64,000 nt of DNA from an uncultured Pseudomonadales bacterium. GTDB taxonomy: Bacteria > Pseudomonadota > Gammaproteobacteria > Pseudomonadales > Porticoccaceae. Below, piece after piece: positions 35,080 through 44,190 of this stretch; positions within the stretch are counted from its first letter, which is position 1, and every line of letters starts with the position of its first letter. A program made the translations under genes and the position numbers. The notes beneath the pieces are model-generated. The model had not been told where the DNA came from, made no database searches, and saw nothing but the letters and a program-made list of their open reading frames with translations. The stretch covers positions 62,001 through 126,000 of the forward strand of contig CALSNK010000009.1 in NCBI GenBank assembly GCA_943787675.1. Direction: 5' to 3'.

Positions 35080-36051
35080 ATGAAAGCGCCAGGCACCTCA
35101 ATCGATGAAGCCGTTAGGCTCACCACATTGCGATCTCTCGACATACTCGACAGCCTCGGTGAAGAACGTTTCGACCGCCTGACACGCATGGCCAAGCACA
35201 TGTTTAGAGTGCCTATTGCACTGGTCAGTTTGGTGGATGAAAATCGTCAATGGTTCAAATCCTGTGTCGGATTAGATGTTAACGAGACATCCAGGGATAT
35301 TTCCTTTTGCGGTCATGCCATTCTGGGCGATGAGGTGTTTGTCATTCGAGATACTCTCAAAGACGATCGTTTTGCTGACAACCCATTGGTTTTAGACGAC
35401 CCCCATATTCGTTTCTACGCGGGCTGTCCCATTAAGGTTGCCAATGGCAGCCGCATAGGCACATTGTGTATTATTGATCGAGAGCCCCGTGATTTTTCTG
35501 CAGAAGATGAAGAGCTATTGAAAGATCTCGCCGCCATGGTAGAGCAGGAGCTTACGGCGGTTCAGTTAGCCACATTGGACGAGATGACCAGCCTGACCAA
35601 CAGAAGAGGATTTATGGGAGTCGCCAATAAAATTCTCTCACTTTGCGTCCGTAATCAAATTCCCGCGACCCTTGCCTTTATCGATTTAAATAACTTCAAG
35701 TCCATCAATGATAAACATGGTCATGGGGAAGGAGATAGGGCCCTGATCGATTTCTCTCAGCAACTGGCGACCGCATTTCGATCATCTGATGTGGTTGCGA
35801 GGCTTGGTGGTGACGAGTTTGTTGTGCTGTTTACTGGGACAACTAGGCAGCATGCTGAAAACACAATAATCAAATTTTCATCTATGCTCGAAGAGGCCAA
35901 TAAAAAGCCTGAGGAAAAGTACAGTCTTTCATTTTCTTATGGCTTAGTGGATTACAATCATCATGCTTATCCTGCCATAGAAGACTTCTTGGAGCAGGCG
36001 GATCTGCTGATGTATAAGAACAAAGTGTCTCGACATTCTATGCCTAAATAG
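35080..36051 (+). CDS. GAF-GGDEF diguanylate cyclase
   Basis: A 323-residue signalling protein. Residues about 20-160 are a GAF domain of the bacteriophytochrome-related kind ([54 protein letters not shown]). Residues about 165-323 are a GGDEF domain with intact active-site [11 protein letters not shown], so cyclic di-GMP synthesis is expected. The usual RxxD product-inhibition site five residues before GGDEF is not obvious (sequence SSDVVAR). The input is unknown. The protein lacks membrane segments. It stands alone and its end overlaps the end of the leftward YceI gene by 8 bases. Confidence 0.9.
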   Translation: MKAPGTSIDEAVRLTTLRSLDILDSLGEERFDRLTRMAKHMFRVPIALVSLVDENRQWFKSCVGLDVNETSRDISFCGHAILGDEVFVIRDTLKDDRFADNPLVLDDPHIRFYAGCPIKVANGSRIGTLCIIDREPRDFSAEDEELLKDLAAMVEQELTAVQLATLDEMTSLTNRRGFMGVANKILSLCVRNQIPATLAFIDLNNFKSINDKHGHGEGDRALIDFSQQLATAFRSSDVVARLGGDEFVVLFTGTTRQHAENTIIKFSSMLEEANKKPEEKYSLSFSYGLVDYNHHAYPAIEDFLEQADLLMYKNKVSRHSMPK

Positions 36052-36763
36052 CCCGTTTTTTTGCGCTGATTGAATAATGTAGGTCCAGCCTATCCTCTAC
36101 CTTTATCAATCCGTTCATGATTGAAAACGGCTCAATACCAAAGTCAGTTTGCAGAATAGAAAAGCGTCCTTTTACTAATAGTTGATCCTTCCCAGACTCC
36201 TTAAATTTAATCTCCAACGGTAGCTCCGACGTTACCCCGTGAAGGGTCAATGCTACCTTGGTGATGTTTCCAGATAGCGCCGGAGAGCAGTCACTACTGT
36301 GCAGTTGGGCAAACGGAAATTTAGCCTGTTCAAGGCTTTTTAACATATTATTTTTGGTGCCAACAATATCTGATGCTGAGGGGGTGGTATCCAGTTTGGC
36401 AGAAATTCTAAACGTCTCATTGTCTACATCGAGGTTGCCCAGAGATACAAAAAAATCGGCACGGCATTCGCTCGTTTGTTTGTTGATGCGGATGTAGCCC
36501 TGTAGATTCTGGCTAGCAATAATATGGTCATGGCCCAGCTTTGCCATTAGTCCGCCACGATAGGCGCGCACAAGAATTTGTGACATGTCAGTATCAACTT
36601 GAAACAGATCGTATTCCTCGCTGGACTGCAGATAAACCCTAGTAGGAAAATCAGCGGGTTGATCGCTATTGGGTAAGCTATCGTCTAAGTCGCCCTGTTG
36701 GGCCGCACAGCTGCTCAAAAGAAATAGTATTAATAATGAAAACAGCGCGTTGAGGTTTTTCAT
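36044..36763 (-). CDS. YceI family lipoprotein
   Basis: A 239-residue protein with a lipoprotein signal (lipobox LLSSC, cysteine 19) and a YceI lipocalin-like domain from about residue 65. [36 protein letters not shown] and [16 protein letters not shown] are recognisable YceI segments (the family motif is xHGxxxxxxLPV). YceI proteins bind polyprenoid or amphiphilic molecules; quinone-like ligands are an attractive idea here because a cytochrome b561 gene lies in the same operon. It overlaps the second YceI gene by four bases. Confidence 0.85.
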   Translation of the reverse strand: MKNLNALFSLLILFLLSSCAAQQGDLDDSLPNSDQPADFPTRVYLQSSEEYDLFQVDTDMSQILVRAYRGGLMAKLGHDHIIASQNLQGYIRINKQTSECRADFFVSLGNLDVDNETFRISAKLDTTPSASDIVGTKNNMLKSLEQAKFPFAQLHSSDCSPALSGNITKVALTLHGVTSELPLEIKFKESGKDQLLVKGRFSILQTDFGIEPFSIMNGLIKVEDRLDLHYSISAKKRAI

Positions 36764-37332
36764 AAATCGATTTCACTGGCGATAAAAACCACATCAAACC
36801 AAATTTTTACGGCCAGGCCAATCTGCTCTCCGCTGGCCCATTCACCGCTACCAATCGAAAAATCATTGCGCCCGACTAAAAGCTCACCTGTCATTTTTGC
36901 CTTTCCACCTGGCAGGGATTGCCAGCTAATGGGCACAGTTACCGGCTGTACAAAACCCTTTAGTTGCAGCGTTCCAATAGCCAATAACTTACCCTGAGTA
37001 TCAGTGACAAATTCTTCGCTAATAAATATCGCCTCAGGGAAATTAGCGATATTAAACCAGTCGACAGCTCTAATCGCCTCGTTGATATCGCTGTTACCCA
37101 TGTCGGCGCTGGCGATTGCAACCTTGACCTTTAATCGGCTTGGCTGAGATTGCTGGTCGGTCTGGTAGCTGACTGAAAATTGTTTAAAGTGGCCATTAAT
37201 AGGCATGCCTTCGTAGCTGGGGGCAAAGTATAAATGGCTGTCGGTTGGGCTAGACTGCCAGTCTGTCCCCCAGACAAAAGCGGTGTTCAGCAAGCAGAAT
37301 AGGGCGGTTATAGAAATGGTTACTTTAGACAT
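36760..37332 (-). CDS. YceI family periplasmic protein
   Basis: A 190-residue exported protein. The signal peptide is [21 protein letters not shown], followed by a YceI domain ([75 protein letters not shown]). The last segments are the most conserved in the family. The ATG at 37332 starts the signal peptide; the frame open to 37362 adds an unlikely tail. It lies between cytochrome b561 (39 bases upstream) and the lipoprotein YceI gene. E. coli has a comparable b561-YceI pair (yceJ-yceI). Confidence 0.88.
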   Translation of the reverse strand: MSKVTISITALFCLLNTAFVWGTDWQSSPTDSHLYFAPSYEGMPINGHFKQFSVSYQTDQQSQPSRLKVKVAIASADMGNSDINEAIRAVDWFNIANFPEAIFISEEFVTDTQGKLLAIGTLQLKGFVQPVTVPISWQSLPGGKAKMTGELLVGRNDFSIGSGEWASGEQIGLAVKIWFDVVFIASEIDL

Positions 37333-37371
37333 GACAGCCCTCGTTGGATAGAAATTCACCACAGGATGAGG

Positions 37372-37908
37372 TTAAAACCACATGCGCCTGAGTACATTGT
37401 CGCGCAGCATCAGATGATGACGGAGTGCCGCACCTATATGCAAGATGAGAATAAGCAGTAAAACAAAAACACTTATTTCGTGGACCTCGGCGGCTAACGA
37501 CTTCAGCGCATCATCTGGCCCAACCAGTGCCGGGAGGGGGATTAGCCAGAATAATTTCACGGGTATATTTGCTGCTGATGAGGTGATCCAGCCTGAGATT
37601 GGCAGTAAGACCATAAGGCCATAGAGTAATCCATGAGCTGCTCTAGCCAAGCCTGCCTGTACTCTTTTTGATTCGAGGGCCTCGGGGATAGTGCCTTTAA
37701 TCCGCCACAGCAGACGCAGAATCAGCAGCATAAAAACCAGCATGCCGAGCGACTTGTGCCAGACAAAAACATCCATTTTTAAGGGAGACAGCTTTAGGCT
37801 TTCTGCATAAAACCCTAGGGGTATCTGAACAAAAATAAGTAGTGCGGTCAGCCAGTGCAATGTTTTGCTTAACCAGCCCCAATGCTGTGCGGTATTTTCT
37901 AAGGGCAT
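37372..37908 (-). CDS. Cytochrome b561 family protein
   Basis: A 178-residue four-helix membrane protein. Histidines expected to bind the two b-type hemes are H18 (TLHWLTALLI), H51 (VWHKSLGML), and two near the end (EVHEISVFV and ILHIGAALRHHL). The family carries electrons between quinones and soluble partners and has been linked to superoxide handling in bacteria. It is the first gene of a three-gene leftward operon with two YceI genes. The start follows a purine-rich stretch (AAGGAG in the reverse orientation), a strong ribosome site. Confidence 0.88.
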   Translation of the reverse strand: MPLENTAQHWGWLSKTLHWLTALLIFVQIPLGFYAESLKLSPLKMDVFVWHKSLGMLVFMLLILRLLWRIKGTIPEALESKRVQAGLARAAHGLLYGLMVLLPISGWITSSAANIPVKLFWLIPLPALVGPDDALKSLAAEVHEISVFVLLLILILHIGAALRHHLMLRDNVLRRMWF

Positions 37909-38066
37909 TTCAATTCTCCTTTTGCGGGTGATTTTGTTAGCTGATTATCCTCTGTGCTATCTACGCGGTCGGTAGCGGTTAAAATAGCCCAAAGCTGTGA
38001 TTCATGTCTCGGGTTGACTGTGTTGATCTGCTACTATCGCGCCAATAAAAACAACAAGGTACCACC

Positions 38067-39383
38067 ATGAGTGACAAGCAAACCCTGAACTGTGACATTA
38101 TTGACCTCAGTTATGACGGTCGCGGTATTGGGCGTATCAATGGTAAAACCTGCTTTATTGATGGCGCTCTGCCCACTGAAAAAGTGGCGTTTCGACTCAA
38201 TAACCAAAAGCGTAACTATGACGAGGGCCGTACTACCGAGATTATATCTCCCTCTGAACATCGGGTGGAACCCGCCTGTAAACATTTCTCCCGCTGCGGT
38301 GGCTGTAGTTTGCAACATCTTGATCATCATCAACAGCTTGAATTTAAACAGCAGCAGCTGCTAGCTAATTTGCAGCGTGGCGGCTTGACGCCGAAGGTTA
38401 TTTTGCCTCCTCTCAGCGCTCCCCAGTGGGGCTATCGCCGTCGGGCCAGACTTGCTGTGCAGCGCGCTAAAGACGGCAGGTTTTTAATTGGGTTTCGCAA
38501 TGCGGGTAGTCGACGCATCGAACCTATTACCGAATGCCCAGTGCTAAGCGCGCCACTGCCTGATGTAATTGCGCATCTGCCCGAGTGGTTAGCGCTATTT
38601 CCCGCGGCCATTCGGGTTTTTGAAGTGGAGTTGGTGTCTGCGGATGCTGGTTTTGCTATTGCTGTGGAGGCGAGCCGCTTTCCTGCGGATGAAGAGATTG
38701 CCCCCATTATTGCTGGCCTTCACGAGATGGGTTTTGGCGAGGGGCAGCTATGGTGGAAGGCGGGTAAGCAGGCGCGCTTTAATCGCCTCGATACCGGCGA
38801 TGATGTTTTAAGCTTTTCCGTGACCGATGATATTCACCTCAGGTTTGAACCAGGTCAGTTTATTCAGGTGAACGGTGATATTAACCGCCAGATGATTGCA
38901 CAGATGCTCGACCTGCTTCCGGACCTCGCCATTACCAGAGAGGGCACAGCCATCGACCTCTACTGTGGCACAGGTAATTTGTCCCTGCCATTAACCCAGC
39001 GTTTTGGCACTGTGATTGGCATAGAGGGACTGCCGGAGTTAGTGAAGGGTGCAGAGGAAAATGCCCGCCTTAACAAAATTCTCAATGTCGAGTTTGCAGT
39101 GGCCGACCTGAGCCGTTCCGTGGGCCTAACCAGCGCCTATAACAGCAAAGAACCTGTCGATCTTGTATTACTTGACCCACCGCGCAATGGTGCTGCCGGC
39201 GTTATGCCCTGGGTCGCAAAAACTAAGGCCAAACAGATTATTTATATCTCTTGCCACCCAGCGACTATGATCAGAGATGCGGCTGTTTTAGTTGAGGCAG
39301 GTTATAAACTTGCCGCTGCGGGCGTGATGGATATGTTTCCCCACACCAGCCATATTGAAGCCATGGCCCTGTTCGAAAAATAA
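38067..39383 (+). CDS. rlmD: 23S rRNA (uracil-1939-C5)-methyltransferase RlmD
   Basis: A 438-residue S-adenosylmethionine-dependent methyltransferase of the RumA/RlmD type. An N-terminal TRAM domain (residues about 5-60) is followed by the iron-sulfur cysteines C71, C77, C80 (ACKHFSRCGGC) and C157 (TECPVL). The SAM site is AIDLYCGTGNLSLPL, and the catalytic part is DLVLLDPPRNGA and ISCHPATM, where the cysteine attacks uracil C6. It is a stand-alone gene preceded by an AAGGTACC ribosome site. The length matches the family. Confidence 0.93.
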   Translation: MSDKQTLNCDIIDLSYDGRGIGRINGKTCFIDGALPTEKVAFRLNNQKRNYDEGRTTEIISPSEHRVEPACKHFSRCGGCSLQHLDHHQQLEFKQQQLLANLQRGGLTPKVILPPLSAPQWGYRRRARLAVQRAKDGRFLIGFRNAGSRRIEPITECPVLSAPLPDVIAHLPEWLALFPAAIRVFEVELVSADAGFAIAVEASRFPADEEIAPIIAGLHEMGFGEGQLWWKAGKQARFNRLDTGDDVLSFSVTDDIHLRFEPGQFIQVNGDINRQMIAQMLDLLPDLAITREGTAIDLYCGTGNLSLPLTQRFGTVIGIEGLPELVKGAEENARLNKILNVEFAVADLSRSVGLTSAYNSKEPVDLVLLDPPRNGAAGVMPWVAKTKAKQIIYISCHPATMIRDAAVLVEAGYKLAAAGVMDMFPHTSHIEAMALFEK

Positions 39384-39509
39384 TGTGGTTTAGGGGACCA
39401 AAATAGGCTCTAAATATTGGCCTTTTTGGGCTGTAAGATTGCGCCTCTTTGAGGTAGAATTTGCGCTTGCCCAACCAATCCGTTTTAACGCCTAGGAAAT
39501 CCCCAAATC

Positions 39510-40769
39510 ATGTTTGATAAAGACCAGACAATTGCAAAGTTTGACGCTGAATTATGGCAGTCCATCCAACTGGAAGACCAACGCCAAGAGCAACATATTG
39601 AGCTGATCGCCTCAGAGAATTACACCAGTCCAGCGGTGATGGAAGCTCAGGGCGGCAAGATGACCAACAAGTATGCCGAAGGTTATCCGGGCAAGCGCTA
39701 TTACGGTGGCTGTGAATTTGTTGATATTGCAGAGCAGCTCGCCATTGATCGTCTCAAGAGTCTCTACGGTTCCGAGTATGCCAACGTGCAGCCGCACAGT
39801 GGTTCACAGGCTAACAGTGCCGTATTTCTGGCATTGATCAAGGGTGGCGATACTATCCTAGGCATGAGCCTAGATGCTGGCGGTCACCTGACACATGGTG
39901 CTAAGCCGAACTTTTCTGGCAAGCTCTATAACCCGATTCAATACGGTTTAGATCCAGAGACCGGCCTGATTGATTACGATGAAGTTGAAGCGCTCGCCAT
40001 TGAGCATAAGCCAGCCATGATCATTGCAGGCTTCTCTGCCTACTCAGGCATTATGGATTGGGCGCGTTTCCGTGAGATCGCCGATAAAGTAGATGCCTAC
40101 CTAATGGTCGATATGGCTCACGTTTCCGGTTTGATCGCCGCGGGTGTCTACCCAAGCCCAGTTCCCCATGCCCATGTGGTGACCTCTACAACCCACAAAA
40201 CATTGCGCGGCCCTCGTGGTGGAATCATTCTGACTAACGATGAAGCAATCGCTAAGAAATGTAACTCAGCGGTTTTCCCTGGTAGTCAGGGCGGTCCTCT
40301 GTGCCATGTAATTGCGGCTAAGGCAGTGGCCTTTAAAGAAGCTGCCAGCGAAGAATTTGTTGTTTATCAAAAGCAGGTAATTGTTAATGCCAAAGCCATG
40401 GCAGCAGCCTTTATGGAGCGCGGTTTTAGCATTGTGTCTAACGGTACCGAGAACCACCTAATGCTGGTGAGCCTAATTGGTAAAGAGTACACAGGTAAAG
40501 ATGCGGATGCAGCGTTGGGCGAAGCCTTTATCACGGTGAATAAGAACGCAGTGCCCAATGATCCGCGGTCGCCCTTTATTACTTCTGGCCTGCGCGTTGG
40601 TACTCCCGCTATTACCACTCGTGGTTTTGGTCTGGAGGAGACTGTTAATCTTACCAATTGGATGTGTGATGTGCTGGATAGCTTGGATGGGCCTGATTCT
40701 CAGCAAGTTATTGCCGACACTAAAACCAAGGTGCTTGAGGTGTGTAAACGCTTCCCGGTTTACGGATAA
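39510..40769 (+). CDS. glyA: Serine hydroxymethyltransferase
   Basis: A 419-residue PLP enzyme that interconverts serine and glycine while loading tetrahydrofolate with a one-carbon unit. The PLP lysine is K230 in [15 protein letters not shown]. Other landmarks are [36 protein letters not shown] and [16 protein letters not shown] plausible -10 box, TAGAAT, lies at 39455-39460, about 50 bases upstream. A strong terminator follows at 40792. No riboswitch is visible in the 126-base leader. Coding character and length are normal. Confidence 0.96.
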   Translation: MFDKDQTIAKFDAELWQSIQLEDQRQEQHIELIASENYTSPAVMEAQGGKMTNKYAEGYPGKRYYGGCEFVDIAEQLAIDRLKSLYGSEYANVQPHSGSQANSAVFLALIKGGDTILGMSLDAGGHLTHGAKPNFSGKLYNPIQYGLDPETGLIDYDEVEALAIEHKPAMIIAGFSAYSGIMDWARFREIADKVDAYLMVDMAHVSGLIAAGVYPSPVPHAHVVTSTTHKTLRGPRGGIILTNDEAIAKKCNSAVFPGSQGGPLCHVIAAKAVAFKEAASEEFVVYQKQVIVNAKAMAAAFMERGFSIVSNGTENHLMLVSLIGKEYTGKDADAALGEAFITVNKNAVPNDPRSPFITSGLRVGTPAITTRGFGLEETVNLTNWMCDVLDSLDGPDSQQVIADTKTKVLEVCKRFPVYG

Positions 40770-40791
40770 GACCTTGAGAGAAAGAATAGAG

Positions 40792-40819
40792 AAGCCCTGC
40801 AGTTGCGGGGCTTTTTTTT
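40792..40819 (+). terminator. Rho-independent terminator after glyA
   Basis: AAGCCCTGC (40792-40800) pairs with GCGGGGCTT (40805-40813), a 9-bp stem with a single G-T pair and a 4-base loop, followed by a run of eight T residues counting those in the stem. Just downstream, TTTTAACTTTGA is repeated twice in tandem; this seems a chance or slippage duplication. Confidence 0.85.
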
Positions 40820-40894
40820 GTTTGGCTTTTAACTTTGATTTTAACTTTGATTTTTACCCAGAATTTCACTGAGCTTTTTATTTAGGAGATGTCG

Positions 40895-41608
40895 ATGACA
40901 AAGCTGCCCGTAGAGGCGCGTTTATCTGCCACTGTCGTACTGTTGCGCAATACTGAGCATGGCCTAGAAACGTTATTACTGCGCCGCAACCCAACGTTGG
41001 CTTTTGCTGCAGGAAGCTGGGTATTCCCCGGTGGAGCTGTCGATCAGATTGAGTTGGACTCTGCGTCAACAGAGCGCAGCGCAACGGAAATTGCCGCGGT
41101 CAGAGAGGTCCAGGAAGAATGCGGTGTTGTTGTTTCTAATAGTGCTCTGGTTCACTTTTGTAACTGGACAACCCCAGAAACGGAGAAGAAGCGTTTCACC
41201 ACCTGGTTTTTTGTGGCCCATGTTAAGCATCCTGATGTTGAAATTATTATCGATAACGGCGAGATTCATGAATACCAGTGGCTGCGCCCAGAGCAGGCGT
41301 TAGCACTTCATGGCCAAGATGAACTGCGTCTTATGCCGCCGGCATTCTTGTCTTTAATGCTTATTAGCCATTACCAAACAGCCGAGGAAGCCTGCCTCAG
41401 TTTGGCGCAACGAGAGCCCTTTAGCGTGACACCAAAGTTGTCTAAGGCGAGCGGCCAAATGGCAGCGCTCTATCCTGGGGATGCCGAGTATGAGACCGGC
41501 CAGCTATCCCCAGATGGCCCCCAGCACCGAACGGTATTTAGCGATCAGGGTATGAAATATATTCATTCCGGCGCAGATGTCTCTGAGCCGCCAATGGATA
41601 GGCCCTAG
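40895..41608 (+). CDS. Nudix hydrolase with an insertion in the Nudix box
   Basis: A 237-residue Nudix protein. The Nudix box starts at FPGGAVD (about 45-50) and ends with AVREVQEECGV (69-78), containing the catalytic REVQEECG. Between these lie about 10 more residues than in the standard GX5EX7REUXEEXGU box, a variant recalled from NUDT7/NUDT19-like enzymes that act on CoA derivatives. The substrate is not known. The ATG at 40895 is chosen over the ATG at 40889, because the AGGAG ribosome site runs straight into the first and is 6 bases from the second. Confidence 0.85.
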   Translation: MTKLPVEARLSATVVLLRNTEHGLETLLLRRNPTLAFAAGSWVFPGGAVDQIELDSASTERSATEIAAVREVQEECGVVVSNSALVHFCNWTTPETEKKRFTTWFFVAHVKHPDVEIIIDNGEIHEYQWLRPEQALALHGQDELRLMPPAFLSLMLISHYQTAEEACLSLAQREPFSVTPKLSKASGQMAALYPGDAEYETGQLSPDGPQHRTVFSDQGMKYIHSGADVSEPPMDRP

Positions 41609-41672
41609 AGGGCATTGTTGGATGGCTATTTGATCACTAACTGGATGGATAAATAGACCAAGATTGAGAGTC

Positions 41673-41699
41673 TTTAAACCCAGTTTCTTGTGGTAGAAT
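41673..41699 (+). promoter_or_regulatory. Candidate promoter of the nrdR-rib operon
   Basis: TAGAAT at 41694-41699 is preceded by TGG, an extended -10 arrangement (TGnTAGAAT). A weak -35-like TTTAAA is at 41673-41678, 15 bases upstream. It lies 28 bases before the nrdR start. The same TAGAAT box precedes glyA at 39455-39460. Confidence 0.4.
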
Positions 41700-41726
41700 G
41701 AGCGCCCAAAATTTCGATGTGCTGCT

Positions 41727-42200
41727 ATGTATTGCCCCTTTTGTAATGCGGATGACACCAAGGTCATAGATTCACGTCTGGTAGCAGACGGTGGACAGGT
41801 CCGTCGACGTCGCGAATGTGTCGACTGCAGCGAACGTTTTACGACCTATGAACTCGCCGAATTGGTGATGCCCCGGATCATAAAAACCGATGGTAGTCGC
41901 CAGCCCTTTGACGAGGCCAAGCTCCGTGCTGGCTTGCAGCGCGCGCTGGAGAAACGTCCGGTATCTATCGAAAAAATCGAAGTTGCCCTGTCACAAATTA
42001 AGCATTTTCTTCAGGTTACCGGTGAGCGCGAAGTGTCTTCTCGTATCGTAGGAGAGGAAGTTATGCGCCAGTTACGCGAGTTAGATGAAGTTGCCTATGT
42101 GCGCTTTGCCTCTGTCTACCGCAGTTTTCAAGACCTCAGCGAATTCCAGGACGAACTCAATCGGTTAACCGGACTTAAACCAGCCCCGGCTGACGACTAA
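41727..42200 (+). CDS. nrdR: Transcriptional repressor NrdR
   Basis: A 157-residue regulator of ribonucleotide reductase genes. The zinc ribbon has C3, C6, C31 and C34 (MYCPFC and ECVDC). The ATP-cone domain follows ([34 protein letters not shown]), which senses dATP/ATP. Length and order are exactly those of the family. Its stop overlaps the ribD start by one base (TAATG), and it opens a long operon nrdR-ribD-ribE-ribBA-ribH-nusB-thiL-pgpA, a standard order in Gammaproteobacteria. Confidence 0.96.
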   Translation: MYCPFCNADDTKVIDSRLVADGGQVRRRRECVDCSERFTTYELAELVMPRIIKTDGSRQPFDEAKLRAGLQRALEKRPVSIEKIEVALSQIKHFLQVTGEREVSSRIVGEEVMRQLRELDEVAYVRFASVYRSFQDLSEFQDELNRLTGLKPAPADD

Positions 42201-43327
42201 TGATTTTTTCAATAATTGATCGCGAGATGATGTCTCAGGCCCTTAAGTTGGCTGCCAAAGGGCGTTTTACGACTTCACCAAACCCGACAGTCGGCTGCGT
42301 TATTGTGGCGGATGGAAAAATTGCCGGACAGGGCTTTACCCGTCCTGCTGGCGGTAATCACGCTGAGATTGAAGCACTACAAAATGCTGGAGATACTGAT
42401 ATTGCTGGCGCAACCGCCTATGTCAGCCTCGAGCCCTGCAGTCATCAGGGAAAAACCGGCCCCTGTGTCGAGGCATTAATTGCCGCGGGCATTGGACGAG
42501 TCGTGATTGCCTGTGAAGATCCCAATCCCCAGGTTGCTGGTTCGGGTATTGAGAAATTGCAGGCGGCGGGCATTCAAGTCGAAAGCGGCCTTTTAGAAGA
42601 TCAGGCTCGGGATATTAACAGAGGTTTTATAAAGCGCCACGAGCAGGGTACACCCTGGGTGCTGGTTAAAATGGCGGCTAGTCTCGATGGCCGTACGGCC
42701 ATGGCCAGTGGTCAGAGCCAGTGGATTACCACACCACCGGCGCGGCAAGACGTGCAGCGGTTACGCGCTGGGAGTTGCGCAATTATTACCGGTATAGGGA
42801 CCCAGTTAATGGACGATCCGTCCCTTACCGTGCGTATAACCCATGAAGAACTGGGGGTGGAAGACAGCCTCCAACAGCCCCTGCGAGTGGTTGTAGACAG
42901 TAAATGTCAGATGGCAGCCACGGCGCGCATGTTTGAACAGCCGGGCCCTACGCTTATTGCCACCCTTGATGGAGAGAGCCAGCGTGAAAAATCACAGGCA
43001 CTTATTGATGCTGGCGCTGAAGTGGTGTTTTTACCGGCGATTGGTGAGCATATTGATTTACAGGCACTGCTGGTGGCGTTGGCTGCCCGAGGCTGCAATC
43101 AGGTCATGGTAGAGGCAGGGGCAGGTTTGGCCGGTGCGTTTATTGCCGAAGGCCTGCTCGATGAATTGGTCTGTTACTGGGCCCCCAAATTATTTGGCAA
43201 TGATGCGCGGCCAATGTTTAACTTGCCGATTAGAACCATTGATGCCCATTTGGCGCTGTCGGTAAAGGATATGCGCATGATTGGTGAGGATATTCGAGTG
43301 ACGTTGACTCCGGATAAAGATTATTAA
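42200..43327 (+). CDS. ribD: Bifunctional riboflavin biosynthesis deaminase/reductase RibD
   Basis: A 375-residue enzyme for the second and third steps after GTP opening in riboflavin synthesis. The N-terminal deaminase has zinc ligands H54 (NHAEIEA), C80 and C89 (EPCSHQGKTGPC). The C-terminal reductase starts near residue 150 (VLVKMAASLDGRTAMASGQSQWIT) and has VEAGAGLAGAF near 310. Both halves look intact. It follows nrdR with a one-base overlap; a 181-base gap with two small hairpins separates it from ribE. Confidence 0.95.
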   Translation: MIFSIIDREMMSQALKLAAKGRFTTSPNPTVGCVIVADGKIAGQGFTRPAGGNHAEIEALQNAGDTDIAGATAYVSLEPCSHQGKTGPCVEALIAAGIGRVVIACEDPNPQVAGSGIEKLQAAGIQVESGLLEDQARDINRGFIKRHEQGTPWVLVKMAASLDGRTAMASGQSQWITTPPARQDVQRLRAGSCAIITGIGTQLMDDPSLTVRITHEELGVEDSLQQPLRVVVDSKCQMAATARMFEQPGPTLIATLDGESQREKSQALIDAGAEVVFLPAIGEHIDLQALLVALAARGCNQVMVEAGAGLAGAFIAEGLLDELVCYWAPKLFGNDARPMFNLPIRTIDAHLALSVKDMRMIGEDIRVTLTPDKDY

Positions 43328-43508
43328 AAATAACTCCGTTGTTTTTATCCTGAGCATAGCGAAGGATCTACAGTGATAGGCTCTTAGCCTGTAGGTTGGG
43401 GTGTTTTTTTAGAGTTTAGAGTGTCAGAAATAAATCAAGGTTGAGATAACATATAGGTTGCCTCATCCGCTGCACCAAAATTTAACAAAGATTTGAAAGG
43501 GTTTAAGC
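43328..43508 (+). other. Gap between ribD and ribE with two small hairpins
   Basis: ATCCT and AGGAT (about 43347-43367) flank a short loop, and AGGCT-ctt-AGCCT (43378-43390) inside CTAC/GTAG (43368-43394) forms a second hairpin, followed 8 bases later by a run of seven T. This could end part of the transcription after ribD. I looked for an FMN riboswitch before ribE and saw none of its conserved blocks. Confidence 0.4.
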
Positions 43509-44117
43509 ATGTTTACAGGAATCATTAGCGCTATTGGCGATATCGGTAATCTCGAAGAGCGGGGCGGCGACGTGCGCTTAACCATTCGCAGCGGTAACCT
43601 AAATCTGACCGATGTTCAGCTCGGGGATAGCATCGCCTGTAATGGCGCCTGCCTAACCGCGGTCGAACTGACCGGCGAAGGCTTTGTTGCCGATGTATCG
43701 GTGGAGACATTAAATCTCACCACTATTGGCAACTGGAAAACCGGTAGCCGTATCAATATGGAAAAAGCCATGCAGGCTACCGACCGCTTCGGTGGCCATA
43801 TTGTGTCTGGCCATGTTGATGGTATTGGTGAAGTGGTCTCCCTAGAAGAAGATGCCCGCTCTTGGCGCTTCCGTATACGCGCGCCACGAGACATTGCTAA
43901 ATATATTGCTCACAAAGGCTCAATCACCGTCGATGGCACTAGCCTCACGGTTAATATCGTTGATGGCGCCGAGTTCGAACTGAATATTGTTCCCCATACA
44001 ATGAAGCACACCGTGATGGGCGATTATCAGGTGGGCAGCAAGGTCAATCTTGAAGTGGATCTAGTGGCTCGCTACCTAGAACGTTTGCTTCTGGGCGATA
44101 AGGCTGCAGATCAATAG
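43509..44117 (+). CDS. ribE: Riboflavin synthase, alpha subunit
   Basis: A 202-residue enzyme made of two similar beta-barrel halves. The first starts MFTGIISAIGDIGNL and the second MQATDRFGGHIVSGHVDGIGEV. It combines two lumazine molecules into riboflavin. The active-site stretch NGACLTAVEL (first half) and its counterpart DGTSLTVNIV (second half) are both present. A good AAGGG ribosome site precedes the ATG. It is followed by ribBA after 73 bases. Confidence 0.94.
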   Translation: MFTGIISAIGDIGNLEERGGDVRLTIRSGNLNLTDVQLGDSIACNGACLTAVELTGEGFVADVSVETLNLTTIGNWKTGSRINMEKAMQATDRFGGHIVSGHVDGIGEVVSLEEDARSWRFRIRAPRDIAKYIAHKGSITVDGTSLTVNIVDGAEFELNIVPHTMKHTVMGDYQVGSKVNLEVDLVARYLERLLLGDKAADQ

Positions 44118-44190
44118 CTACCAATTCAAGCGCGCCTAATTTACAAGCGAAGGCATTGAGAATAAGAAACACACTGGAAGAGAAGAGAGC

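Noticed and set aside
43328..43508. Possible FMN riboswitch before ribE
   Set aside because: None of the conserved FMN aptamer blocks (for example the CGGGGC and GAAATTCCC-type segments) is visible; only two short hairpins are present.
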